Shown one piece after another: positions 15,954-23,880 of a DNA stretch of 64,000 bases. Each line of letters begins with the position of its first letter. Within the stretch, counting starts at the first letter, position 1. The DNA lies in NCBI GenBank assembly GCA_900757865.1, contig CAAEPH010000049.1, forward strand, positions 1 to 64,000, read 5' to 3'. The notes beneath the pieces were generated by a model that did no database searches, was not told where the DNA came from, and was given only the letters and a program-made list of their open reading frames with translations. Both the position numbers and the translations under genes were made by a program. Origin of the DNA: an uncultured Sutterella sp. GTDB lineage: Bacteria > Pseudomonadota > Gammaproteobacteria > Burkholderiales > Burkholderiaceae_F.

Positions 15954-16598
15954 ATGCTCAACAAATTTGATCAACACGACGCACAACGCAACAGTCCCGT
16001 CATCCGCATCATCGATGACGATGACGCCATGCGCAAATCTTGGGCCTTCTTGATTGAAGACGAAGGCTGGGAAGTCGTGACCTATCCAGATGCCCTCACC
16101 TTCTTGTCGTCCAATGACTTTATCCGTCCAGGATGCCTGCTGCTTGACGTGCGTATGCCACAAATGTCTGGCCTTGAATTGCAAGGCAAGTTGCGTGATG
16201 TGGGCTGTGACCTTCCCATTATTTTCGTCTCCGGCCACGGCGATATCGACATGGCGGTGAACACCTTGAAAGCGGGTGCTATTGACTTCTTGCAAAAGCC
16301 TGTAGACGACCAACGCTTGCTCGATACCATCGAAAATGCGGTCGCGAAAAACCTCTCCGAGCGTCGTAATGCCGCCGAGGTCTCTGACTTCAAGAGTCGC
16401 TTTGAGCAGCTCACCCAGCGCGAACGCGAAGTCATTCGCATGGTCGCGCGCGGTTATGCCAATAAAGAAGTGGCTCGCGAATTTAACATTTCCGAAAAGA
16501 CCGTGCAGGTTCACCGCGGTGCTGCATACCGCAAACTCGATTTGCATAACGCCGCCGAAATCGCACGTCTTTTGATGAAGATGGGTGACTTTATCTAA
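15954..16598 (+). CDS. Orphan FixJ/TtrR-type response regulator
   Basis: 214 residues. A receiver domain with the acidic cluster DDDDAM (about 20-25), phosphoacceptor Asp in LLLDVRMP (about residue 65), Ser/Thr in FVSGHGD and Lys in LQKPVDD is followed by a LuxR-type helix-turn-helix (LTQREREVIRMVARGYANKE, SEKTVQVHRGAAYRKL). No kinase is adjacent. The best relative in the window is the regulator at 25737, which is paired with a TtrS-like kinase. GGAG lies nine bases before the start. A terminator follows. Confidence 0.87.
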   Translation: MLNKFDQHDAQRNSPVIRIIDDDDAMRKSWAFLIEDEGWEVVTYPDALTFLSSNDFIRPGCLLLDVRMPQMSGLELQGKLRDVGCDLPIIFVSGHGDIDMAVNTLKAGAIDFLQKPVDDQRLLDTIENAVAKNLSERRNAAEVSDFKSRFEQLTQREREVIRMVARGYANKEVAREFNISEKTVQVHRGAAYRKLDLHNAAEIARLLMKMGDFI

Positions 16599-16644
16599 TC
16601 GTGGATCGAGCCCTGCTCGTACACAACGTCACAAAGCTCATCAC

Positions 16645-16680
16645 AGAGGAACTTTCTCATTGAAGGTTCCTCTTTTTTTA
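16645..16680 (+). terminator. Terminator of the FixJ-type regulator
   Basis: GAGGAACTT (16646-16654) pairs with AAGGTTCCTC (16663-16672) with one bulge, followed by TTTTTTT. Confidence 0.8.
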
Positions 16681-17023
16681 CCGCCACTCATCTTAGATGA
16701 GTATCGCATCGTCAACGCCGTCCTCATATCGCTCGATCTATTAGGGCTATCCCCTAAGGCGATTCCCTCAAAAACAAGGTCGTCGACATTTTTTCTTTGC
16801 TTTTGGGCGACAGCGTCCCCCTTTTTGAACCATACTGTCACGCAATTGATAAACGAGCCCAGCTGGTTTATCCCCGTTTGGACCCAACCTTTCGTTTTGC
16901 TCCCGAAGCTCCTCAAAAAAGCGCTTGTCCGGTTGAGCTCTTCAAGCGAGAAGGTGACTCAAAGGGTCCCTTGCGTTCCGATTTTCTCTATTTGTCATTA
17001 CTCTTTTTTAGGAGATTCGCACA
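16681..17023. other. Leader/promoter region of fhs
   Basis: No gene. A candidate promoter is TTGAAC (about 16824-16829) with GATAAA 17 bp later. No folate-type riboswitch was recognised by eye. Confidence 0.35.
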
Positions 17024-18667
17024 ATGTTGAGCGACATCGAAATTGCCCAGGCAACCAACTTAATTCCGATCGAAAAACTCGCTCGGGACGCTGGACTGGA
17101 TGAGTCGGAATTTGAACCCTATGGCCGTGATAAGGCCAAGGTTGACCTCAAGCCGGAGCGCAAAATCCGCGCCCGCTTGATTCTCGTGACGGCCACCTCC
17201 GGGATGCCGGCTGGTTCGGGCAAAACCACCACGTCGATTGCCTTGGCGCAGGGGCTCAAGAAAATCGGGCACGAAACCACGATCGCTTTGCGCGAGCCGT
17301 CGTTGGGCCCCGTCTTTGGCATGAAGGGCGGCGCCGCGGGCGGTGGTTACTCCCAGGTGCTTCCCATGGAAGCCATCAACTTGCACTTCACGGGCGATTT
17401 TCACGCCATCACCAGTGCGAATAATCTGCTTGCTGCGTTGATTGACAACGCTCGCCACCAAGGTCAGATCCAACTCAAGGAAGTCTTCTGGCGCCGTGTG
17501 ATGGACGTCAACGACCGCATGCTGCGTAACATCGTCACGGGCTTGGGTGGCCCAGCCAACGGCATTCCCACCGAAACGGGCTTTGACATTACCGTCGCGA
17601 GCGAACTGATGGCCATTTTGTGCCTCGCGACCGACATGGAAGACTTGCGTGCTCGACTCGACCGTATTGTGGTGGGTACCACCATGGACGGGAAACCCTT
17701 CACGGTGAAAGAATTGGGTTGCACGGGCGCGCTCTTGGCGCTTCTTAAAGATGCCATGAAGCCTAACCTCGTGCAGACAATTGAAGGCAACCTCGCCTTT
17801 GTCCATGGCGGTCCTTTTGCCAACATTGCCCACGGGTGCAACTCTGTGGTCGCCACGAAGGCTGCAATGAAGCTCGGTGAATACACCGTCACGGAAGCGG
17901 GCTTTGGTTCCGACTTGGGCGCAGAGAAGTTCTACAACATCAAGTGCCGTGCAGCCGGGTTGACGCCTGCTGCAGTCGTACTCGTCACCTCCACCAAGGC
18001 GCTCAAGTGGCACGGTGGTGTGGCGTTAGCCGACATTGGTAAACCCAATTTAGAAGCCATGAAAAAAGGCTTCTGCAACTTGGATCGCCATATTGAAAAC
18101 CTTAAAGCCTTTGGTCCCAACATTGTCGTCTCGATTAACCACTTCCACACCGACACGGACGAAGAAATTGATGCCCTGGTTGAGCACTGCAAAGCGCAGG
18201 GTGTGCGCGTCGCGGTCAGTGACGGCTTTGCTAAAGGTGGCGAAGGCGCTAAAGAGCTCGCCCGCCAGGTGGTTGAAGCCGCTAACGACATTAAACCCTT
18301 GCACTACTCGTACGAGCCCGAGATGACCGTGCTCGAGAAGGTGGAAGCGCTTAATAAGCAAATCTACAAAGCCGCGAAAGTGGACTTCTCGCCTGCGGCG
18401 ATGAAGGACTACAAGCGCTTACAGGAGATGGGCTTTGATCGCCTGCCAGTATGCGTTGCGAAGACCCCGTTCTCGCTCTCACACGACGCGGCGCTCTTGG
18501 GTTCGCCTGAGGGCTACACACTCCCCGTGCAGCGCCTTATTCTCAATGCGGGCGCGGGCTTTGTAGTCGTCACAACGGGCGCCATCATGCGTATGCCAGG
18601 GCTTCCGAAGAAGCCGGCCGCCATGACGATTGACGTGGTCGACGGCAAGATCACCGGTCTAGCGTAA
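17024..18667 (+). CDS. fhs: Formate--tetrahydrofolate ligase
   Basis: A 547-residue cytosolic enzyme that makes 10-formyl-THF from formate, THF and ATP, feeding one-carbon metabolism. The ATP-binding loop GSGKTTT (about 66-72) follows ILVTATSGMPAG. Other family segments include LREPSLGPVFGMKGGAAGGG, GDFHAITSANNLLAALIDN, FANIAHGCNS, EAGFGSDLGAEKF and FAKGGEGA. Length is normal (about 550). AGGAG lies nine bases upstream. It is a single gene with its own terminator. In anaerobes it can also run in reverse to yield ATP from purine or glycine breakdown. Confidence 0.97.
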   Translation: MLSDIEIAQATNLIPIEKLARDAGLDESEFEPYGRDKAKVDLKPERKIRARLILVTATSGMPAGSGKTTTSIALAQGLKKIGHETTIALREPSLGPVFGMKGGAAGGGYSQVLPMEAINLHFTGDFHAITSANNLLAALIDNARHQGQIQLKEVFWRRVMDVNDRMLRNIVTGLGGPANGIPTETGFDITVASELMAILCLATDMEDLRARLDRIVVGTTMDGKPFTVKELGCTGALLALLKDAMKPNLVQTIEGNLAFVHGGPFANIAHGCNSVVATKAAMKLGEYTVTEAGFGSDLGAEKFYNIKCRAAGLTPAAVVLVTSTKALKWHGGVALADIGKPNLEAMKKGFCNLDRHIENLKAFGPNIVVSINHFHTDTDEEIDALVEHCKAQGVRVAVSDGFAKGGEGAKELARQVVEAANDIKPLHYSYEPEMTVLEKVEALNKQIYKAAKVDFSPAAMKDYKRLQEMGFDRLPVCVAKTPFSLSHDAALLGSPEGYTLPVQRLILNAGAGFVVVTTGAIMRMPGLPKKPAAMTIDVVDGKITGLA

Positions 18668-18698
18668 AACCTGCCAACGTCTTCGTTAATTTCCCTTC

Positions 18699-18737
18699 AA
18701 CCTCGTGAGAGTGCCTCAGCTCTTACGAGGTTTTTTG
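18699..18737 (+). terminator. Terminator of fhs
   Basis: AACCTCGT (18699-18706) pairs with ACGAGGTT (18725-18732), with an inner GAGAG/CTCTT stem, followed by TTTTT. Confidence 0.88.
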
Positions 18738-18937
18738 CCTCTGATCCTCTGAGCGCATGAAAAACCGAAAAAACGTCGGATTGTTTGCGTCTGCTCAATG
18801 AGGGTTTGTCCTAATTCCTATCGTTTCCAGTACCGCTTTGCGCTATTGTTGTAAGGCTATAGACACCGATTCTGCACGCTCGTGCTACACGATCGATGTC
18901 GACATCACATCGGCAAAAATGGGGGACCAAATTTATT

Positions 18938-20338
18938 ATGCCCAATCCACTCACTATTGGTTTGATCAGTGGGATTCATGGCATCGTTGCCACCTACGTC
19001 AAAAGTGCGCTGCTCGCAGCGATTCACCAAGCAGGCCTTAACGCTCGAATTATCGAATGCGACCTGGAGTTGCCCGCTAACCCACCGTCAGATCGTCATG
19101 CGTGGGCAGACCGCAAGTTGACCGCTCTGGAGTCAGCGCTTCGCCTTGAAGAGCAAGGCGCGGATGTGATTGTGATCGGTGACTGGCGTAGCGAACCCTT
19201 TATTGAGGAGTTACGCAAAGAGTTGCGCACCCCAGTACTCAGTTTCTTAGAAGAAGCTGCTCGCGAAGTTGCGCGCCGCGGTATCAAGCGTTTGGGTGTG
19301 GTAGGAAACGTCATCCCCGCCGATCGCCTTGCTCCACATTTCCCAGGTGTAACCCTTGTTGAAGCGGATCCGAGCACCCCTTGTGTCAACACCGATGACA
19401 TCAACGTGATTCGCTCTTTTGCGGACAAACTTCCCCAAGACGTCGAAGCCATCTTGCCTAACTGCGGGCGCGTCGCCGGTGTGGTGAAGCAACTCGAAGC
19501 CTATCAGTATCCCTTCTTGGACATCTTCGCGATTGGGGCGCAGTCGCTCATCGAGCATGTCCCTGCCCCCTATCCTCGCCCCTTCAAGGTGGGCATGATC
19601 GGTGGCTTAGGGCCGGCGGCCACGGTCGATCTCTACGACAAGATTACACGGGCAACGCCAGCGAAAAACGACCAAGAGCACATTCGTGTGGTGATCGAAC
19701 AAAATCCGCAAATTGCAGACCGCACGGCACATTTGCTCAATCATGAAGAAGACCCCACGTGTGCGATGTACGACGCAGCCCGTCGCCTTGAAAAGGACGG
19801 CTGCGACGCGATCGTGATTCCTTGCAACACCGCGCACGCTTTCTTGCCGTTCCTTGAGCGTCACATCAAGGTGCCCTTTATCAATATGCAACAGGTCACC
19901 ATGGAAGAAATTTTCGCTCAGCTCGGCCACGATGCCCGCATTGGCCTTTTGGCCACCACCGGAACGGTGCGCACCGGGCTCTATGGCGACAAAGCCCGTG
20001 CCATGGGAATGGCGCTTTTTACGCCTGATGATGAACACCAGGCGCTGGTGATGAACGCCATCTACGGCCCCAAAGGGGTCAAAGCGGGCTTCACCGATGG
20101 CGAGTGCCGCGAGGATTTGCTCAAAGCCGCAGCCTTCTTGGTGCGTGAGTACGACTGCAATTGCCTGATTTTGGGTTGCACCGAGTTGCCTCTCATCCTC
20201 GAAGAAACGCCAGCTTTTGCCATCGAAGGCAAGACCGTGCGCATCACGGACCCCACGGCTGCGCTCGCTCGCAAGGTGGTGAACTTGGCGCTGACCACCA
20301 ATAAAGAACGCGGTTGGGTGAACAAAAAACTCTCATAA
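18938..20338 (+). CDS. Tandem aspartate/glutamate racemase-like protein
   Basis: 466 residues from the ATG at 18938; the open frame goes back 14 codons but GGGGGA fits this start better. Two racemase-type halves are joined. The C-terminal half starts KVGMIGGLGPAATVDLYDKI, the classic opening of aspartate racemases, and has both catalytic cysteines: IPCNTAHAF and LGCTELPL. The N-terminal half opens LTIGLISGIHGIVATYV and follows a similar alpha/beta pattern, but has VIGDWRSEP where the first Cys should be and no clear second one. It is therefore probably inactive and structural or regulatory. The C-terminal half probably racemises aspartate or a related amino acid; exact substrate unknown. Confidence 0.82.
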   Translation: MPNPLTIGLISGIHGIVATYVKSALLAAIHQAGLNARIIECDLELPANPPSDRHAWADRKLTALESALRLEEQGADVIVIGDWRSEPFIEELRKELRTPVLSFLEEAAREVARRGIKRLGVVGNVIPADRLAPHFPGVTLVEADPSTPCVNTDDINVIRSFADKLPQDVEAILPNCGRVAGVVKQLEAYQYPFLDIFAIGAQSLIEHVPAPYPRPFKVGMIGGLGPAATVDLYDKITRATPAKNDQEHIRVVIEQNPQIADRTAHLLNHEEDPTCAMYDAARRLEKDGCDAIVIPCNTAHAFLPFLERHIKVPFINMQQVTMEEIFAQLGHDARIGLLATTGTVRTGLYGDKARAMGMALFTPDDEHQALVMNAIYGPKGVKAGFTDGECREDLLKAAAFLVREYDCNCLILGCTELPLILEETPAFAIEGKTVRITDPTAALARKVVNLALTTNKERGWVNKKLS

Positions 20339-20361
20339 GGCACCTCACCCATTAACCCGAT

Positions 20362-20403
20362 AAGGACTCTACGAACCGATGTTGGTAGAGTCCTTTCTTT
20401 TTG
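20362..20403 (+). terminator. Terminator of the racemase-like gene
   Basis: A perfect 11-bp stem, AAGGACTCTAC/GTAGAGTCCTT (20362-20372 and 20385-20395), followed by TCTTTTTG. Confidence 0.9.
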
Positions 20404-20776
20404 TCTGCTCTCTTAGCTCACACGAAGATCGGAAGCGAGGTTTTTTCCTCGCTTACCTTCGGGTAAACCCTTGATATATAGAAATAATTTCATTAAATAA
20501 GACGTCCTCTCTCCGTAAGTTTTTAGGCCTTTCAGACCTTTAAAAAAGAACATTTCACCTTTTATTGAGTCGCCTCACTCGACATAAGACAAACCCCTCA
20601 CGTTAGAGGCACTCCGTGCTTACCAAGCCTTGGACCAAATGGGCATAATGACCATAGAGCCTTAGACCCATGGGAAGTGGCCTAAGGTCAGTCACAAGTA
20701 AACCGACATCTTGTGCCTGACGATACGCTCGTTTTTTCTTTATCGGTTATCTCAATTTGTTTTGGAGAAACACAAG
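20404..20776 (+). promoter_or_regulatory. Leader/promoter region of the TrpXYZ-like operon
   Basis: No gene. It has a perfect hairpin with a U6 loop (20433-20440 and 20447-20454, AAGCGAGG/CCTCGCTT) and a weaker fold with CCTTAG/CTAAGG near 20660-20690. These could form a structured leader. No known riboswitch was recognised. Confidence 0.35.
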
Positions 20777-21784
20777 ATGAAACCCATTCAGCGAATTATG
20801 ACCGCCGCCCTTGCCTCGGCTCTCGTTTTGGGCCTTGCGGGGTGCGGTGACAAAGATGAAAAACCGGCCGCTGCTGCAGCCAATGCGCAAGCGCTCACCC
20901 CCATCGGGATCGTGCAACTCGTTGAACACGAGGCGCTCGACGCAGCCAACCGTGGCATCGTGGATGGACTTGCCGAACGCGGCTTCAAAAACGGCGTCAA
21001 CATCACGATCGACAATCAAAACGCACAAGCGGATCAATCCAATTTACACAACATCGCACAGCGCTTTGTCTCAAACAAAGATCAACTGATCTTCGCCATT
21101 GCCACCCCCGCTGCGCAGTCGGTTGCGGGCGTTACCAAAACCACCCCCATTGTGGCCACCGCGGTCACCAACTTTGAAATTGCAAAGCTCGTTAAAACAA
21201 ACGAAAAACCCGGTGGTAACGTCACTGGGGTCTCTGACATTAACCCCGTCTTCGAACAAGTGGAATTACTGCTGAAGATCGCACCGAACGCCAAGACCAT
21301 TGGCACGATCTACAATTCGAGCGAAATCAATTCCGAATACCAAATCGAGTTGCTCAAAAAAGCCGCGGATAAGCTCAACCTTAAAGTGGAAAGCGCGACC
21401 GTGACCACCGTGAACGACTTGCAGCAAGCCGTCAACAGCCTCAAAGGTAAAGTCGATGCGCTCTATCTTCCCACCGATAACGTGGTCGCAAGCGCAATGC
21501 CCGTTTTGATGAAAGCGGCCATTCCGGCCAAACTCCCGGTGATCGCTGCCGAAGGAGGAATGGTCCGTCAAGGGGCGTTAGCTTCCATTGCGATTGACTA
21601 CTACACCTTAGGCAAGATGACGGGTCAAATGGGGGCTGACATTTTGGAAGGCAAAGCCAAGCCTGCTGACATGCCCATTCAGACGCAACACGCCGATAAC
21701 ATTATCGTGAACCTCAAAACGGCTCAGGCCATTGGCGTGACGTTGCCTGAAGACATTTTGGCCAAAGCGAGCAAGGTGGAATAA
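20777..21784 (+). CDS. TrpX-type ABC importer substrate-binding lipoprotein
   Basis: 335 residues from the ATG at 20777 (GGAG upstream). A lipobox (GLAGC, Cys about residue 24) is followed by an ABC_sub_bind (PF04392-type) periplasmic binding domain. Typical features are TPIGIVQLVEHEALD, DNQNAQADQSNL, FAIATPAAQS and GVSDINPV. This family pairs with the permease and ATPase that follow; members were linked to tryptophan, tyrosine or other aromatic substrates in Gram-positives, so the ligand here is open. Two hairpins lie between it and the permease gene, which usually raises binding-protein expression over the membrane parts. Confidence 0.88.
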   Translation: MKPIQRIMTAALASALVLGLAGCGDKDEKPAAAAANAQALTPIGIVQLVEHEALDAANRGIVDGLAERGFKNGVNITIDNQNAQADQSNLHNIAQRFVSNKDQLIFAIATPAAQSVAGVTKTTPIVATAVTNFEIAKLVKTNEKPGGNVTGVSDINPVFEQVELLLKIAPNAKTIGTIYNSSEINSEYQIELLKKAADKLNLKVESATVTTVNDLQQAVNSLKGKVDALYLPTDNVVASAMPVLMKAAIPAKLPVIAAEGGMVRQGALASIAIDYYTLGKMTGQMGADILEGKAKPADMPIQTQHADNIIVNLKTAQAIGVTLPEDILAKASKVE

Positions 21785-21798
21785 CCGCCCTTTCACAG

Positions 21799-21894
21799 CG
21801 GTGCCGTGAACACAACAAGGCACCGTGAACCAAGAAATGGGCTCGTCACCACCGATAGAGAATCGGGCTAATGGGGTTCTCTCTCTGTTAGCCC
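21799..21894 (+). other. Two intergenic mRNA hairpins
   Basis: Stems CGGTGCC/GGCACCG (21799-21805 and 21819-21825) and GGGCTAA/TTAGCCC (21865-21871 and 21888-21894). Neither has a T-tract directly after it. They sit between binding-protein and permease genes and probably stabilise the upstream mRNA. Confidence 0.55.
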
Positions 21895-22010
21895 ACCTCT
21901 GCCGACAGGGCAAGACATCCCCCTTTCTTTTTGCCAACAATAAAACCAGCGAAGCGCTCTTGACTGACTTTTATCGCTTCGTCGGGTACCGACAAATAGG
22001 CGTCTGTGAC

Positions 22011-22895
22011 ATGATTGAACTTCTCCTTTCTACCGTTGCCCAAGGCCTTCAATGGTCTGTTCTAGCCCTTGGGGTGTTCCTCACCTTTCGCGTATTGGAT
22101 ATCGCTGACCTTTCCGTCGAAGGGAGCTTCCCACTCGGGGCGGCCGTGGCAGCCTCGGCGATCGCCTCAGGGCTGGGACTCTTTGCCGCGTTTGCGCTCG
22201 CTATCGTAGCGGGTTGCTTGGCAGGAGCCGTGACCGGCTTTTTAACCACCAAACTCCGTATTCCCGCGCTCTTAGCCGGCATTTTGACCATGATTGGGCT
22301 CTACTCCATCAACCTGCACGTGATGGGTAAGGCCAATATTTCACTGCTGCAAGACGAGACGCTCTTTACGTGGCTCGAATCCCTCACGGGACTCACGCCC
22401 GTCTATATCGCCTGTCTCATCGGCTTGATCTTTACATTTATCGTCGCGAGCTTTATCTATTGGTTCTTTGGAACGGAATTGGGCACCGCCATTCGTGCAA
22501 CTGGGTTTAACCCTCAAATGGCACGCGCGCAAGGGATCAACACCAATGTCATGGTTGTCTTAGGGTTGGTCATCTCCAACGCTCTCGTGGCGCTCTGCGG
22601 CGCCATGGTGGCACAAAATAACGGCTTTGCTGACGTCGGTATGGGGGTGGGCACGATCGTGATCGGGCTCGCTAGCGTGATCATCGGTGAAGTGCTCATC
22701 GGTAACGCGACCTTTAAAACGTATTTGGTCGCCGTGGTCGTGGGCTCTATTGTCTATCGCCTCGTGATTGCTCTGGTGCTGGAGCTCGGTATGCCACCCA
22801 ACGATCTGAAGCTCTTTACCGCCGTGCTTGTTGCCTGTGCACTTTCACTCCCCCTAGCGAAATCCAAAATGCGCAACTTGTTGCGTCAACGCTAA
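22011..22895 (+). CDS. ABC importer permease (TrpY-like)
   Basis: 294 residues from the ATG at 22011; the open frame extends 62 codons upstream but that part overlaps the hairpins and is not membrane-like. About eight hydrophobic helices with the BPD_transp_2 pattern (LSVEGSFPLGAAVAA, IRATGFNPQMARAQGIN, IGLASVIIGEVLIGN). It forms the inner-membrane channel for the binding protein upstream and the ATPase 24 bases downstream. Confidence 0.88.
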   Translation: MIELLLSTVAQGLQWSVLALGVFLTFRVLDIADLSVEGSFPLGAAVAASAIASGLGLFAAFALAIVAGCLAGAVTGFLTTKLRIPALLAGILTMIGLYSINLHVMGKANISLLQDETLFTWLESLTGLTPVYIACLIGLIFTFIVASFIYWFFGTELGTAIRATGFNPQMARAQGINTNVMVVLGLVISNALVALCGAMVAQNNGFADVGMGVGTIVIGLASVIIGEVLIGNATFKTYLVAVVVGSIVYRLVIALVLELGMPPNDLKLFTAVLVACALSLPLAKSKMRNLLRQR

Positions 22896-22919
22896 GCCAC
22901 ACGCGAAGGAATGTCGACC

Positions 22920-23708
22920 ATGTTGCAAATTGAAAATGTCCATAAAACCTTTTTCGCCGGCACGCCCAATGAAAAGGTGGCGTTGCGTGGCGTCAATCTC
23001 ACGCTTAACGACGGTGATTTTGTCACGGTGATCGGGAGTAACGGCGCAGGGAAATCCACGCTTTTAAACGCGATCGCAGGTGTTTTTCCCATCGATGAAG
23101 GTCGCATTGTGATCTCCGGGCACGATGTCACCAAAATGGCTGAGCACGACCGGGCCAAATTTATCGGCCGCGTCTTCCAGGATCCCATGCGTGGGACCGC
23201 TGGCGGGATGATGATTTCGGAAAATTTGGCCATGGCAGCTCGCCGTGGCAAATGCCCGGGGCTGCGCTGGAGTGAAAAGCGTGAAGAGACCGAGCAGTTT
23301 CGTGAGCTCGTCGCGCAATTGGGCCTTGGGCTCGAGAATCGTCTCACCGCTCACGTGGGACTGCTTTCCGGGGGTCAACGCCAAGCCATCACCCTGCTGA
23401 TGGCAACCTTAGTGCGCCCTGAATTGTTGCTCCTTGACGAACACACAGCCGCGCTTGACCCGAAAACCGCTGAAAAAGTGCTGGAGATCACGAACCGTAT
23501 CGTGACCGAACAAAAACTCACCACACTTATGATTACGCACAACATGCGCGACGCGCTACGTTTTGGGAACCGCCTCATCATGATGCACAACGGGTTACCC
23601 ATCGTGGACGTTGCTGGCGAAGCGAAAGCCACGCTCACCACAGCGGACCTCTTGAGCTACTTTGAAAAAGCAGGCGACGGGGTTAGCGACAAGATGATGC
23701 TGGGCTAG
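22920..23708 (+). CDS. ABC importer ATPase (TrpZ-like)
   Basis: 262 residues from the ATG at 22920; an ATG nine bases earlier sits directly against the AAGGA ribosome site and is less likely. Walker A GSNGAGKST (about 38-46), Q-loop FQDPMRGT, signature LSGGQRQ, Walker B LLLLDEHTAALDP and H-loop MITHNMRD are all present. It is the last gene of the three-gene importer operon and powers uptake. A terminator follows. Confidence 0.93.
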   Translation: MLQIENVHKTFFAGTPNEKVALRGVNLTLNDGDFVTVIGSNGAGKSTLLNAIAGVFPIDEGRIVISGHDVTKMAEHDRAKFIGRVFQDPMRGTAGGMMISENLAMAARRGKCPGLRWSEKREETEQFRELVAQLGLGLENRLTAHVGLLSGGQRQAITLLMATLVRPELLLLDEHTAALDPKTAEKVLEITNRIVTEQKLTTLMITHNMRDALRFGNRLIMMHNGLPIVDVAGEAKATLTTADLLSYFEKAGDGVSDKMMLG

Positions 23709-23738
23709 TCTCAGACAGGTTCAGCTTAACAGCAGAAC

Positions 23739-23773
23739 GGAGAGGTTTCTTTACCAAAAGCCTCTCCTTTTTA
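23739..23773 (+). terminator. Terminator of the TrpXYZ-like operon
   Basis: GGAGAGG/CCTCTCC (23739-23745 and 23761-23767), with inner TTT/AAA pairs, followed by TTTTT. Confidence 0.85.
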
Positions 23774-23880
23774 AACGGTTCCTAGCACAAGTGAAGGCTT
23801 ATGCAGAATCTTTCGCAGGAGCAAAATCCTTCGTACAATTAACGCATCCTCTGCCTTCCACTCTGGGATCTTTGCTGATC

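Noticed and set aside
15891..16547. 218-codon frame antisense to the FixJ-type regulator
   Set aside because: Shadow of a clear response regulator with full family motifs on the other strand.
17060..18013. 317-codon frame antisense to fhs
   Set aside because: fhs is unmistakable and full length; the antisense frame has no recognisable features.
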